In this document: positions 23,924-33,241 of the stretch, piece by piece
Position numbering within the stretch: the stretch's first letter is position 1
Layout of the letters: every line of letters begins with the position of its first letter
From: Taibaiella sp.
GTDB lineage: Bacteria > Bacteroidota > Bacteroidia > Chitinophagales > Chitinophagaceae
NCBI GenBank assembly: GCA_021740995.1
Contig: JAIOYR010000022.1
Span: forward strand, 1-47,355
Direction of reading: 5' to 3'
DNA length: 47,355 nt
Translations under genes and position numbers: made by a program
The notes under the pieces: model-generated
Databases searched by the model: none
Told to the model about the DNA's origin: nothing
What the model saw: the letters and a program-made list of their open reading frames with translations, nothing else

Positions 23924-26554
23924 ATGAATCTAAGCAATTTCACCATTAAGGCACAGGAGATAGTTCAGCAGGCGCAGCAGTTAGCTTTTAGCAATCAGAA
24001 CCCTTCTATAGAAACGGCTCACTTTCTTCGGGCTTTGCTCGACGACGCAGAAGGTCCGGTTCAGTTTCTGCTGAAGAAAAACAATGTAAACATACCCCAT
24101 ACAGAAAGCAAGTTGGCTGAGTTGATAAAGCGGCTTCCCACCATGCCCGGCGGAGAACCGGCGCAGTCGCTGAGCAGAGAAGCCAATAACGTACTGTTGC
24201 GTACCGCAAACGTGCTTAAAACTTTTGGCGATGAATTTGTAACACAGGAACATTTATTGGTAGCATTGCTGCTGGTAAATGATGATGTCTCGAAGCTGCT
24301 GAAAGATGCAGGGCTCACCGAGAAAGGGCTCACTGCAGCAATAAAAGAATTGCGCAAGGGCAGCACTGTGAATTCACAGACATCAGACCAACAGTATAAC
24401 TCACTGCAGCGCTATGCCAAAAACCTGAATGAAATGGCCCGTAGCGGCAAGCTGGATCCGGTAATAGGCAGGGATGAAGAAATTCGCCGCACATTACATA
24501 TTTTATCGCGCAGGTCTAAAAACAATCCAATACTGGTAGGCGAACCCGGTGTAGGTAAAACGGCTATTGTTGAAGGCCTTGCACACCGAATAATAAACGG
24601 AGATGTACCGGACAACCTGAAATCAAAAGTCATTTATGCACTTGATATGGGCTCGCTTATGGCTGGCGCCAAGTATCGTGGCGAATTTGAAGAGCGACTA
24701 AAGGCAGTAATCAAGGAAGTAACCGATAGCGATGGTGCTGTGATACTGTTTATAGATGAGATACACACGCTCATAGGTGCCGGCGCTATGGAGGGAGCGA
24801 TGGATGCTGCCAACATCCTCAAGCCGGCATTGGCACGTGGTGAGCTGCGGGCAATAGGTGCCACAACGCTCAATGAATATCAAAAATACTTCGAGAAGGA
24901 TAAGGCACTCGAACGCCGTTTCCAAAAGGTGTTTGTGGATGAGCCAACACCGGAAGATGCGATATCTATACTTCGCGGACTAAAAGACCGATATGAAAGC
25001 CACCACCAGGTGCGTATAAAGGACGAAGCGATAATAGCCGCAGTAGAGCTTTCCGGCAGGTATATAACAGACCGTTTTCTGCCCGATAAGGCTATCGACC
25101 TTATAGATGAAAGCGCAGCCAAACTAAAACTGGAGCTCAACTCTATGCCGGAGGAACTGGACGAAATGGAACGCCGTATTCGCCAGCTGGAGATAGAGCG
25201 TGAAGCAATAAAGCGTGAAAATGATGCGGACAAGCTCAAGGAGCTGGGTCAGGAGATAAGTATGTTCACCGTGCAGCGCGATACCCTGAAGGCTAAATGG
25301 ATGGAGGAAAAAGCTATTGTGGACAAAATAAACAAAGCAAAAAACACAATAGAACATCTGAAACTGGAGGCCGAGCAGGCAGAGCGCGAAGGTAACTACG
25401 GCAAGGTGGCTGAAATAAGATATGGTAAGGTACAGGAGCAGGAAGCAATTATAGATACACTTTCGAAAGAACTGGACGAGATGAGCAGCCAACACAAAAG
25501 GTTGCTGAAGGAAGAGGTAGATGCAGAAGATATAGCCCAAAACGTAGCAAGAGCCACTGGCATACCCGTGCAGCGAATGATGCAGAGCGAAAGGGAGAAA
25601 TTGCTGCACCTGGAGGATGAATTGCACAAAAGAGTAGTAGGGCAGGAGGAGGCTATAACAGCGGTATCTGATGCCATACGCAGAGGCAGGGCAGGATTGC
25701 AAGACCCCCGCAAACCCATAGGCTCATTTATATTCCTGGGTACTACAGGGGTTGGTAAAACTGAACTGGCTAAAGCATTGGCTGAAATACTGTTTGACGA
25801 CGAGAGTATGATGACGCGCATCGACATGAGCGAGTATCAGGAGAAGCACAGTGTGAGCCGTCTGGTAGGTGCACCTCCGGGTTATGTGGGCTACGACGAG
25901 GGTGGACAGCTTACAGAGGCAGTGCGGCGCAAACCTTACAGCGTGGTGCTGCTGGATGAGATAGAAAAAGCGCACCCCGATGTATACAACGTGCTATTGC
26001 AGGTACTGGACGACGGCAGGCTTACAGACAACAAGGGTAGGGTAGTTAACTTTAAGAATACTATAGTAATAATGACCAGTAATATGGGTAGTCATATCAT
26101 TCAGGAGAATTTTGCAGAGCTGGAAGGTAAAGATATTGAGCAGGTAGTAGATGCCACCAGAGACCAGGTAATGGAGCTGCTGCGTCAGACGCTCAGGCCT
26201 GAGTTCCTCAACCGTATCGACGACATTATTATGTTCCAGCCACTGCTGCGCAAAGAAATCAAGGGTATCATCAGGATACAATTGGAATCGCTGAAACAGC
26301 AATTGCTGACACAGGGTATCAATCTGCAGTTTACAGATTATGCACTCGACTATTTGGTGCAGCGTGGCTTTGACCCGCAATATGGTGCCAGACCGCTAAA
26401 AAGAGTGATACAGAAAGATATCATAAACCTGCTGAGCCGCAAAATAATAGGTGGGGAAATAGACAAGACAAAACCGGTATTGATAGATGTGTTTGATGGT
26501 GTTGTAGCCATTCGGAATGAAAACATGCCGTCAGAGGAAAGTAAAACAGCATAA
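23924..26554 (+). CDS. clpB: Chaperone ClpB (Hsp100 disaggregase)
   Basis: An ATP-driven hexameric disaggregase working with DnaK. Its 876 residues are normal for ClpB. In order: N-terminal Clp repeat domain (1-~150), first AAA+ domain with Walker A GEPGVGKT and Walker [13 protein letters not shown], a long coiled-coil middle domain (~400-530) which separates ClpB from ClpA/ClpC, second AAA+ domain with GTTGVGKT and [13 protein letters not shown], and the C-terminal ARPLKRVIQ small domain. No ClpP-binding loop is expected. It is followed by the lptE-secG genes after 124 bases. Confidence 0.99.
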   Translation: MNLSNFTIKAQEIVQQAQQLAFSNQNPSIETAHFLRALLDDAEGPVQFLLKKNNVNIPHTESKLAELIKRLPTMPGGEPAQSLSREANNVLLRTANVLKTFGDEFVTQEHLLVALLLVNDDVSKLLKDAGLTEKGLTAAIKELRKGSTVNSQTSDQQYNSLQRYAKNLNEMARSGKLDPVIGRDEEIRRTLHILSRRSKNNPILVGEPGVGKTAIVEGLAHRIINGDVPDNLKSKVIYALDMGSLMAGAKYRGEFEERLKAVIKEVTDSDGAVILFIDEIHTLIGAGAMEGAMDAANILKPALARGELRAIGATTLNEYQKYFEKDKALERRFQKVFVDEPTPEDAISILRGLKDRYESHHQVRIKDEAIIAAVELSGRYITDRFLPDKAIDLIDESAAKLKLELNSMPEELDEMERRIRQLEIEREAIKRENDADKLKELGQEISMFTVQRDTLKAKWMEEKAIVDKINKAKNTIEHLKLEAEQAEREGNYGKVAEIRYGKVQEQEAIIDTLSKELDEMSSQHKRLLKEEVDAEDIAQNVARATGIPVQRMMQSEREKLLHLEDELHKRVVGQEEAITAVSDAIRRGRAGLQDPRKPIGSFIFLGTTGVGKTELAKALAEILFDDESMMTRIDMSEYQEKHSVSRLVGAPPGYVGYDEGGQLTEAVRRKPYSVVLLDEIEKAHPDVYNVLLQVLDDGRLTDNKGRVVNFKNTIVIMTSNMGSHIIQENFAELEGKDIEQVVDATRDQVMELLRQTLRPEFLNRIDDIIMFQPLLRKEIKGIIRIQLESLKQQLLTQGINLQFTDYALDYLVQRGFDPQYGARPLKRVIQKDIINLLSRKIIGGEIDKTKPVLIDVFDGVVAIRNENMPSEESKTA

Positions 26555-26660
26555 AACATTCGGGTAGGGGGGCAAATATTGCAGGTAAAGTTAACATGCT
26601 GCTATCGGATATTTGCCCTTCTTTCTCTTACTCCGCTATCACCACTAACACTTTATTCCC

Positions 26661-26668
26661 TATTTTTG
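26661..26668 (+). promoter_or_regulatory. Putative -7 box of the lptE-secG operon
   Basis: TATTTTTG is an exact match to TAnnTTTG, only 11 bases before the lptE ATG, so the leader would be extremely short. I do not see a clear -33 TTG at the right distance. Confidence 0.4.
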
Positions 26669-26678
26669 TATCCTTATT

Positions 26679-27185
26679 ATGAGGTTACCGCTAATATTAT
26701 CATTTTCGCTTTGCTTTTTGCTTTACTCTTTGACGGGTTGTCGTATATACAGCCTGTCTGGGGCTACCATAGAGGGAAAGAACATCAATATTCATCAGTT
26801 GGAAAACAGGGCGAGGAATGTAGTTCCTAGCCTGAGTGCGACACTTACAGAGAAGGTAAGACGCAGGATTCTGTCTCAGACCGGGTTGAAGCCGGTGACC
26901 ATTGATGATGCTGACTATGATATAACCGGTAAAATCACTACTTACGAGGTTTCTGTTACCGGAGCACAGAGTGTACAGGTTGCTACCAAAAACAGGCTTA
27001 CTATTGCATTGGAGGTTACCTTTAAAAACAGGCTCAATGAAAAAGCAGATTTTACACAAACTTTTACCCGTTTTTCCGACTTCAGCGCATCTCAATTGCT
27101 GCAAAGTGTTGAGTCTGCACTTATAGAAGATATAGGAAATCAGCTGGCAGATGATATTTTTAATAAAGCTTTTGTAAATTGGTAG
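26679..27185 (+). CDS. lptE: LptE family LPS-assembly lipoprotein
   Basis: An outer-membrane lipoprotein that plugs LptD during lipopolysaccharide insertion. It has 168 residues and a lipobox with the lipidated Cys21 (SLTGC). The mature sequence has the Bacteroidota LptE pattern: YSLSGATIEG, then ARNVVPSLSATLTEKVRRRI, then DYDITGKITTYEVS, then NRLTIALEVTFKN, ending DDIFNKAFVNW. A different ATG frame just upstream overlaps this gene but lacks any family sequence. The next gene starts 9 bases after its stop. Confidence 0.9.
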   Translation: MRLPLILSFSLCFLLYSLTGCRIYSLSGATIEGKNINIHQLENRARNVVPSLSATLTEKVRRRILSQTGLKPVTIDDADYDITGKITTYEVSVTGAQSVQVATKNRLTIALEVTFKNRLNEKADFTQTFTRFSDFSASQLLQSVESALIEDIGNQLADDIFNKAFVNW

Positions 27186-27194
27186 CCACATACC

Positions 27195-28361
27195 ATGACT
27201 AAACAGGCATCTATAGCATACATATCCGGTCTCATGGATACTCCCGCCACCCTCTCAGATGGCGACCAGAGTAGTATTGCAGGATTCCGGCAGTCATTTC
27301 CCTACTTTGTACCGGCGCGTTATCTAGAGGCTTTCGGCAAACACCGGCAAGAACCTTTTTCGCCTGCTATGCTCTCCGCTTCAGCCCCATATATGGGTGA
27401 CTGGATACTTTTTTGTGATTTTATGCAATCCGGAGTTGTAGTTCAGGAAAATGCTGCCCTTGCACCTGTAACAGCAGAAGTGAATAAGGTAGTTGATGTA
27501 GTTAGTGAACCAGAAGTGGTGGTTGGAGACCCTGTATTAACCAACATTTTATATGAAGAGGCAGCAGTCGAAGCGGTTACTATTCCTGTTCTGCCTGTAA
27601 TATCTGATGCTATTACTGAAACAGCGATTGATATAGAAGTACCTGATATAGAAACAGTAGTACCTGTCATAGAAAAAAAACCAGCAAATTTTTGGACCCA
27701 GGAGGATGATTCGGAGGAAGAAACAAATCAGGAGGTAGAATTAGCTACAGGGCCTGAAGTGGAGCATATGGATATAGAAGAAGTAGTTGCAGATCCGGAA
27801 ATAATACCACAACCCGAAGTATTGGACGTAGAAGAAATAATAGAACCGATACCTGTAAAAGCACCCAAAGAAGAAAAGCCATTAATATCGCCGGTGTATA
27901 CCAGTGACTATTTTTTGCAGCAGGGAGAAAAAATACCGAATGAATTCCCGGATGAAATAGAAAGTTTGAAACCGGACGAGCATCCTGACGAAGCAGCAAA
28001 GGCGCTGATGGTGATGATGAGTTTCTCAGAATGGTTGATGCATTTCAAAAGCAATACGGAGAAACAAAAAGAAGAAACCAAAGACCAGCGTGCCCTTAAG
28101 ACTATGTGGCAAAAGGAAAAGCTGGCAGCAGCAATAGAAGAGGAAAATGAAGAGATACCAGAGAATGTTTTTGAGATGGCCGTCAACTCAATAACTAAGG
28201 AAGATGGTCTGGCAAGTGAGTCGCTGGCAGAAATTTATATAAAACAAGGCAAATTCGACAAATCTATTGACATGTATCGCAAATTAAGTTTGCGAAATCC
28301 TCAAAAAAGTGCTTACTTTGCCCGCAAAATAGAAGAAATCTTAAAGGAAAAACAATCATGA
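27195..28361 (+). CDS. TPR-containing protein with long acidic linker, unknown function
   Basis: A 388-residue product with no signal peptide. Residues 1-~75 form a compact N-terminal part with GFRQSFPYFVPARYLEAF. Residues ~80-260 are low complexity, dominated by Glu, Val, Pro and Ile in short repeats such as PEVVVGDP, probably disordered. The C-terminal ~60 residues form one TPR-like helical hairpin (SLAEIYIKQGKFDKSIDMYRKLSLRNP). It lies between lptE and secG and overlaps secG by 4 bases (ATGA), so it is translationally coupled to it. An adaptor role at the inner membrane is conceivable, but no function can be read from the sequence. Confidence 0.8.
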   Translation: MTKQASIAYISGLMDTPATLSDGDQSSIAGFRQSFPYFVPARYLEAFGKHRQEPFSPAMLSASAPYMGDWILFCDFMQSGVVVQENAALAPVTAEVNKVVDVVSEPEVVVGDPVLTNILYEEAAVEAVTIPVLPVISDAITETAIDIEVPDIETVVPVIEKKPANFWTQEDDSEEETNQEVELATGPEVEHMDIEEVVADPEIIPQPEVLDVEEIIEPIPVKAPKEEKPLISPVYTSDYFLQQGEKIPNEFPDEIESLKPDEHPDEAAKALMVMMSFSEWLMHFKSNTEKQKEETKDQRALKTMWQKEKLAAAIEEENEEIPENVFEMAVNSITKEDGLASESLAEIYIKQGKFDKSIDMYRKLSLRNPQKSAYFARKIEEILKEKQS

Positions 28362-28654
28362 TAACCATTATAACAATATTAATACTGCTGGCTTGTGTAG
28401 TTCTGGCATTTTTTATACTTATTCAGAACCCTAAAGGCGGTGGTCTGCAGGGCTCTTTCGGTAGCATGAGTTCTCAGGTTATGGGTGTAAAGCAGTCTAC
28501 TGATGTAATGGAGAAAGGCACATGGGCACTTATCAGTGCTATAGGTGGTCTTTGTGTTATTTCTGTTATGTTTTTTACAAAACCGGAAGGAGGCACTACC
28601 AAGAGCAAATCTGTACAGCAGAAAAGCCAGCCAGCTCCGGGTGCAAAGAAATAA
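28358..28654 (+). CDS. secG: Preprotein translocase subunit SecG
   Basis: A small membrane subunit of the SecYEG channel. It has 98 residues with two membrane segments (~2-22 and ~53-72). The loop between them has the signature LIQNPKGGGLQGSFG and the following SSQVMGVKQSTDVMEKGTW. The C-terminal ~25 residues form a Lys/Gln/Ser-rich tail. The start codon overlaps the stop of the TPR gene. A hairpin terminator follows. Confidence 0.95.
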   Translation: MITIITILILLACVVLAFFILIQNPKGGGLQGSFGSMSSQVMGVKQSTDVMEKGTWALISAIGGLCVISVMFFTKPEGGTTKSKSVQQKSQPAPGAKK

Positions 28655-28686
28655 TTTACTTTAATCTTTTACTAATTTTAAAAAGA

Positions 28687-28716
28687 CAATAACCTGTGAT
28701 ATTCACATGGTTATTG
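28687..28716. terminator. Terminator after secG
   Basis: A 13-bp stem with a one-base bulge (28687-28699 with 28703-28716, 3-base loop), followed by eight T. It separates secG from the convergent acyltransferase gene. Confidence 0.85.
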
Positions 28717-28789
28717 TTTTTTTTATGTGCCCTTTCGATCAGTTGTAACTGCAGCTTTTTGGGGAATATGTAGGTTGGTTATCTGTCTA

Positions 28790-29677
28790 TTATACTGCAT
28801 CAAACGGCCTTTTATGTTTCCATCGCCTGTGCGACCATAGCCATGTTTCCGGACTGGCTATAATATCTCTTTCCAGCCTGCGTGTGTGTAGCTCAGATAT
28901 TTGGTTTTCTGCTGTTCCGGCGGGGTTATCTGACAGCATTTCAGCATGCAATTCATAATAGCCGCGTTTTACCCGGCTGATGTGAACATAAACAATAGGT
29001 CGGTTCAGCTTACAGGCTATTATCTCAGTCCCTTTGAAAACAGGTGTATCCTGGTTGAGAAAGGTAGTCCAATAGGCATTTTCAGGGCGTGGGGTCTGGT
29101 CGGCGATAAACGCTGTTGCATTTACTACACCTGTGCTGTTTCCCAGCATTTCTTTGTAAGTATTCTTCATGGTAATAAGTCTGGTACCAAAGCGTGTGCG
29201 CATACGGTACATAAGTTCGTCAAAATACTTATTGCCCAGCGGATGGTAAATTACATATAGTTGCTGCAGGCAAACCAGACTAAAACTATTGCCGGCCCAT
29301 TCCCAGTTGCCCTGATGGCCCATTACCAGCATCACACTTTTATTTTCTTCTGCCAGTTTTTTGAAAAGTGTTGTGGTTTCAGTAGTCAGCGCACAATGTC
29401 GCAACATGTTCTTCGGACTAATAGTAAGTGTTTTGAAAGTCTCGATGAATAGATCGCACAGGAAATGAAAAAATGCCTTTCGGATAGCCAGTATTTCTTT
29501 TTCAGTTTTATTGGGAAATGCATTCCGGAGGTTTTGAAGCACCACATCTTTTCTATACCCAATTACGTGATACAGTATAAAAAAAACAAAATCGGAAAAC
29601 AGGTACAGCAGCGGAAAAGGCAGCAGTGAGATCAGATAGATAAATGGTAGCGAAATGTAATAAATAAGTGCCTGCAA
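28790..29677 (-). CDS. Lysophospholipid/lipid A acyltransferase family protein (LpxL/HtrB-like)
   Basis: A 295-residue inner-membrane acyltransferase probably adding a secondary acyl chain to lipid A. An N-terminal hydrophobic segment (~5-38) anchors it. The catalytic H-x4-E motif is His121-Glu126 in GHQGNWEW. Other family segments are VVLQNLRNAFP and FIADQTPRPENAYWTTFLNQDTPVFKG, and the C-terminus is the usual SPETWLWSHRRWKHKRP. The order with lptE nearby is consistent with envelope function. Exact acyl donor and position are unknown. Confidence 0.92.
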   Translation of the reverse strand: MQALIYYISLPFIYLISLLPFPLLYLFSDFVFFILYHVIGYRKDVVLQNLRNAFPNKTEKEILAIRKAFFHFLCDLFIETFKTLTISPKNMLRHCALTTETTTLFKKLAEENKSVMLVMGHQGNWEWAGNSFSLVCLQQLYVIYHPLGNKYFDELMYRMRTRFGTRLITMKNTYKEMLGNSTGVVNATAFIADQTPRPENAYWTTFLNQDTPVFKGTEIIACKLNRPIVYVHISRVKRGYYELHAEMLSDNPAGTAENQISELHTRRLERDIIASPETWLWSHRRWKHKRPFDAV

Positions 29678-29757
29678 TGGAAAGTGTTTATGTGAAATTA
29701 ATAATCAGTTTTGGCTATTGGTAGCTCGGAAATTGAAAGTGTGCGGTACACGTAAAA

Positions 29758-29792
29758 TTAAAAAAGTTACCAATGAATGGTAACTTTTTTAA
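29758..29792 (-). terminator. Terminator of the small secreted Lys-rich gene
   Basis: A perfect 15-bp inverted repeat (29758-29772 with 29778-29792, 5-base loop) with an A/T-rich base, 30 bases past the stop of the minus-strand gene. Confidence 0.85.
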
Positions 29793-29822
29793 AAACTTCA
29801 ATCTTTACGCTGTATTAGTCAT

Positions 29823-30086
29823 TTATTTAGCTGTCTTTTTTGCTGGCGCCGTCGTCTTGGTATCCACCTTTTTTTCAGTGGTCACTTCCGATTTATTGAT
29901 TTTTGCTGTTGGCTTCTGTTCGTTTGCATTAGACATTTGTGCGGCATTTGGTGATAGAACAGCAGCGGAAGTAACCGCCCTGTTCTGAACCGGCATATTG
30001 ACATTCTTAGCTTTATTTTGGGCAAAAAGTGTAACACATCCTAATAGTGCTATTGTTGTGATTGTAAAAACGACTGATTTTTTCAT
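29823..30086 (-). CDS. Small secreted Lys/Thr/Ala-rich protein, unknown function
   Basis: An 87-residue product from the ATG at 30086, which opens with a signal peptide (MKKSVVFTITTIALLGCVTLFAQ); the frame is open further upstream without a better start. The mature part has no cysteine and is rich in Lys, Thr, Ala, Asn and Gln, probably disordered. LLGC within the signal could be a lipobox, although cleavage at FAQ-N seems more likely. No family recognised. A clear terminator supports a real gene. Confidence 0.6.
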   Translation of the reverse strand: MKKSVVFTITTIALLGCVTLFAQNKAKNVNMPVQNRAVTSAAVLSPNAAQMSNANEQKPTAKINKSEVTTEKKVDTKTTAPAKKTAK

Positions 30087-30205
30087 AAAAATATATTTAA
30101 GCTGGTGAATAATGATGTAAATATACCAAACAAGCCTATTACGAAACGTAGCTATCATATTTTTTAGAATTTCCTTCACATACCTTCCTTACAATACTCA
30201 TAGGT

Positions 30206-30862
30206 TTATTCCTGCCACAAAAATGGAAACAAGATAAGTCCAAGAAATACGATGAGCACATCTAAGGCAAGTAAAACCAGCGCCAGCCCCCACCAGCCGG
30301 GCATGTATACCGGTTGTATCGCTGTAGCTGCAAGTTTACTAAGTATCATGAGTATAGGTGTAACCAAAGGAAAGCCCAGTATGGCCATGAGTGATGAGTT
30401 TTGCTGGGCACGGGCTGCTATCGCTGAAAGGAAGGTGAACACTACTGAAAGACTGAGGCTGCCTGTAATAGCGATAAGGATAAACAAGCCACTATGTGCA
30501 AGCGGCCACCCTAGCATTATACTGTACAATATCAGGCTTATAACACTCATTATTATCATCAGCATCGTACTATAAGCGAGCTTAGCCAGCAGAAAAGTAC
30601 CTGGCTTGACTATAGTAAAGTAATATCTGAACCTGTGTGGATGCTCTTGCAGAAAGCTTTTGGCCATCGAATTGACTGCTACAAATAACTGTGTGAGCCA
30701 AAAAAGCGCATTCCAAACACGCGCATCTGGCTGACCATTCATCATGTATACTACAAAGACAGTGGCACCGACATAAAGCAATACGCCAAATAGTGCATGT
30801 TTCTGCCGCCATTCCATCAACAGATCTTTTTTGAGCAACGAAATAAAGGGGTGAGCTGTCAT
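30206..30862 (-). CDS. ccmB: Heme exporter / cytochrome c maturation membrane protein CcmB
   Basis: A 218-residue, six-segment membrane protein of the CcmB family, the permease part of the CcmAB transporter used in cytochrome c maturation. The N-terminal FISLLKKDLLMEWRQKHAL leading into the first membrane helix is characteristic, as are ALFWLTQLFVAVNSMAKSF and LPLVTP-like GFPLVTPILM. No other ccm gene is in the window. It follows the TsaC gene on the same strand after a 116-base gap. Confidence 0.9.
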   Translation of the reverse strand: MTAHPFISLLKKDLLMEWRQKHALFGVLLYVGATVFVVYMMNGQPDARVWNALFWLTQLFVAVNSMAKSFLQEHPHRFRYYFTIVKPGTFLLAKLAYSTMLMIIMSVISLILYSIMLGWPLAHSGLFILIAITGSLSLSVVFTFLSAIAARAQQNSSLMAILGFPLVTPILMILSKLAATAIQPVYMPGWWGLALVLLALDVLIVFLGLILFPFLWQE

Positions 30863-30978
30863 AGCGCCTTCAAAGGTATGGAAATGATTTCGGGGTTTTA
30901 AAGTTTGGTAGACTTATATAAGCAGCTACCTTTTTTTGTTTTGAAGATTACATGTATTTTGAACTGCTATCGAAAAAA

Positions 30979-31548
30979 TCAGGGCCTCAATATCTCCATT
31001 CTCCCTTCATCATCTATGCGCACCAGTCTTGATGGTTTTCGGATTTCAGAATCACCCTGACGAAATTTCACCACATAATCGGCGCCAGAAACAATAGCAT
31101 CATTCACCATAGAATAGATCGCAGGGGTAGGTTGTCCGCTGATATTGGCTGAAGAAGAGATTATTGGTCTGCGCAGCCGTTTTATGAGTGCTTTGCAGAA
31201 TGGGTCTGTAGTGACCCTTATGGCTATACTTCCGTCAGGACTAACAGCGTTGTCGGGAAAGCCAAGTGCATTGTCAAACACAACAGTAGTTGGCCGCTCA
31301 AAAGACTCCAGAATTCCAATAATATCGGGCTGGGGTGCTGCCACATAGTTAATCACATCCCGGGCATCAGCCAGCAATACAATAAGGCTTTTTTCGCGCG
31401 GGCGCCGCTTCAGTGCAAAAATTTTATCCACCGCTTCCTCATTGAGCGCATCGCAGCCCAGTCCCCATACAGTATCGGTGGGGTATAGTATGGTGCCGCC
31501 TTGCTGCAAAACGCTCACACAGTTTTTTAGGTCGTTTTCAAAGTCCAA
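30979..31548 (-). CDS. tsaC: L-threonylcarbamoyladenylate synthase (TsaC/Sua5/YrdC family)
   Basis: Makes threonylcarbamoyl-AMP from threonine, bicarbonate and ATP for the t6A modification of ANN-decoding tRNAs. It has 189 residues, one YrdC domain. Recognisable motifs are ILYPTDTVWGLGCDA, the KRRPREKSL nucleotide site and SSANISGQPTP. It lacks the extra C-terminal Sua5 domain, so it is the short TsaC-like form. Its first 22 bases overlap the end of the glycosyltransferase gene upstream, so the two are co-transcribed. Confidence 0.94.
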   Translation of the reverse strand: MDFENDLKNCVSVLQQGGTILYPTDTVWGLGCDALNEEAVDKIFALKRRPREKSLIVLLADARDVINYVAAPQPDIIGILESFERPTTVVFDNALGFPDNAVSPDGSIAIRVTTDPFCKALIKRLRRPIISSSANISGQPTPAIYSMVNDAIVSGADYVVKFRQGDSEIRKPSRLVRIDDEGRMEILRP

Positions 31549-32537
31549 GATAGTAGTTGTTCATTAGTAATGCCTAATGCGCATTTAAAGTGTTTTTCAG
31601 GGCATGATTTATGCCCGTGCAGCCCACAGGGGCGGCAGGGTAGCGATTCCATTGTTTGCACTACAGTGCCATTGGGTCGCAGCGGTCCGAAGCCAAATGA
31701 GGGAACAGTGGAGCAAAATACTGCAGTAACCGGAGCATTGACAGCCGTAGTAAAATGCAGTGGAGCAGAATCATTGGTATAGTTCATTGCAGCCCCTTGC
31801 ATGAGTGCTGCAGATTGCAGAAAGCTAAGTTTGCCACATAGGTTTTGTGTAGCTTTATGTGTTGTTTTTTCAATTATTTCTGAAGCAATGTCCGTATCGT
31901 CGGGAGCGCCTATTATGAAAACATTTATAGATATTGGTAGTTTATCCAGAAGTGCTATCCACTTGCTTACAGGAAATTGTTTGGTAAACCATACAGACGC
32001 AGGAGCAATACACACATAAGGCACTAACTGATATTGATGTGTTGCGGCTTTGTCGGCGGCAGATGGGTATAGTGCCGGCAACTCAGGCGCGCTATTGGTT
32101 ATGGTGCTTATTAGTTGCTGGTTTCTTGTGACCTCATGAGCGGGATGTGCATCTGTAATCGGTGAAATAGTATGTGTGTATTTGTGTGTGTAACAAAAAG
32201 AAAAAGGGTTTTTATCAAAACCCGCTCTATAGGGTGCTCCTGATAAACAGGTAATAAACCCTGATGCGGCAAACCTGTGAGGGTTGATGACGTGTGTGTA
32301 TTTCTCGCTGCGTACACGCAATGCCAGTTGTAGCAGATTCCGGTTTTTGTGTTGTTTTTTATCCCATACCAGCACATTGGTGATGTAGGGGTGTGCAGAC
32401 AACAACCCTTCATTACCCTTGCGCAACAAGAAGTCTATTTGCGCATCCGGATACTGCAGGTGTAGCTTTTCGGCAAGTGCGGTGGCCAGAACCACATCTC
32501 CGGTGAAGGCAGTCTGTATGATTAGAAATTTTGACAT
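31527..32537 (-). CDS. Glycosyltransferase family 9 (heptosyltransferase-like)
   Basis: A 336-residue GT9 protein that probably transfers a heptose or related sugar to the lipopolysaccharide core. The start at 32537 gives MSKFLIIQTAFTGDVVLATAL, the usual GT9 N-terminus; the open frame runs further upstream without homology. The C-terminal half has the donor-site pattern: VCIAPASVWFTKQFP, then VFIIGAPDDTDIA, then NLCGKLSFLQSAALMQGA and TNDSAPLHFTTAVNAPVTAVF. A cluster of cysteines near the end (LPCRPCGLHGHKSCPEKHFKC) matches a common C-terminal motif of this family. It overlaps tsaC by 22 bases. Confidence 0.92.
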   Translation of the reverse strand: MSKFLIIQTAFTGDVVLATALAEKLHLQYPDAQIDFLLRKGNEGLLSAHPYITNVLVWDKKQHKNRNLLQLALRVRSEKYTHVINPHRFAASGFITCLSGAPYRAGFDKNPFSFCYTHKYTHTISPITDAHPAHEVTRNQQLISTITNSAPELPALYPSAADKAATHQYQLVPYVCIAPASVWFTKQFPVSKWIALLDKLPISINVFIIGAPDDTDIASEIIEKTTHKATQNLCGKLSFLQSAALMQGAAMNYTNDSAPLHFTTAVNAPVTAVFCSTVPSFGFGPLRPNGTVVQTMESLPCRPCGLHGHKSCPEKHFKCALGITNEQLLSWTLKTT

Positions 32538-32593
32538 TGTGGCTGTAAATTTACGACTGTAATGCTTTTGTATTGTTTTAACAATAAATAAAT

Positions 32594-32623
32594 CTGTTTT
32601 TCCGAATTTTGGTACTAAATTTG
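32594..32623 (+). promoter_or_regulatory. Putative promoter of the DUF1573 genes
   Basis: TAAATTTG (32616-32623) is an exact TAnnTTTG match, 34 bases before the first DUF1573 start. CTG at 32594-32596, 19 bases upstream, is a one-mismatch version of the -33 TTG. The site lies between divergent GT9 and DUF1573 starts. Confidence 0.5.
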
Positions 32624-32656
32624 TTTTACTAATAAACACAAGAAAACGTATAGAAA

Positions 32657-33190
32657 ATGAGAAAACTGTTTCTTTCTTTAGGAATAATTATGTTGTCCGG
32701 AGGTGTACTATTGGCTCAAGGCAAGAAGAATAAAAAGAACAAAGGCAGTGATACGCCTATGGTGATAGAATCAGCTGCTAATGTTACACCTGCCTCAGCT
32801 CCTTCTACAGCTGCTGCCCCTGCGTCTAATCTTAAAATTGAAGATTTGGCATTTACAGATGTGGTTCATGATTTTGGTACAATAATGGAGGGACCAGATG
32901 CTAGTTGTGTATTTACGTTCAAGAACAATGGTACAGAACCTATAGTTATACAGAAGGCACAGCCATCTTGCGGATGTACAGTGCCATCATTTTCGAGCGA
33001 GCCTGTGCCGCCTGGTGCTACTGGGAAAATAGACGTTGCCTATCATACTAAGGGCAAGCCAAATGCTTTCTCTAAGTCTATAACAATAGTTTCTAATGCA
33101 GGTACTAAAGTATTGACAATAAAGGGTACTGTAGAGAAAGCACCAGTTAGCTCTGTGCCGGAGAATGTTTCTATGATGAAAACTAATTAA
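32657..33190 (+). CDS. DUF1573 protein, first of three
   Basis: A 177-residue secreted protein. A signal peptide ends near LLAQ (residue ~21), followed by a Lys-rich patch and a ~30-residue Ala/Pro/Ser-rich linker. The C-terminal DUF1573 domain (Ig-like fold) has VVHDFGTIMEGPDASCVFTFKNNG, then QPSCGCTVPSFSSEPVPPGATGKIDV. The CGC pair is the family hallmark. These domains are very common in Bacteroidota and their role is unknown; envelope-associated scaffolding is a guess. The second copy follows after 51 bases. Confidence 0.9.
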   Translation: MRKLFLSLGIIMLSGGVLLAQGKKNKKNKGSDTPMVIESAANVTPASAPSTAAAPASNLKIEDLAFTDVVHDFGTIMEGPDASCVFTFKNNGTEPIVIQKAQPSCGCTVPSFSSEPVPPGATGKIDVAYHTKGKPNAFSKSITIVSNAGTKVLTIKGTVEKAPVSSVPENVSMMKTN

Positions 33191-33241
33191 TTTCGTAATA
33201 ATTTTTAACAATCAAATATTAACCACTCAACGAACAAATTC

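Noticed and set aside
25124-25827. Open frames of 143-192 codons antisense to clpB
   Set aside because: They are shadows of a strongly conserved ClpB frame, Ser/Phe/Tyr-rich with no recognisable domain.
26579-26830. 83-codon frame overlapping the lptE start
   Set aside because: The overlapping lptE frame has a lipobox and family signature; this frame has none and no separate promoter.
30206-30862. CcmB as part of a local cytochrome c maturation cluster
   Set aside because: No ccmA, ccmC, ccmE or ccmF gene is in the window; scattered ccm genes are ordinary in this phylum.
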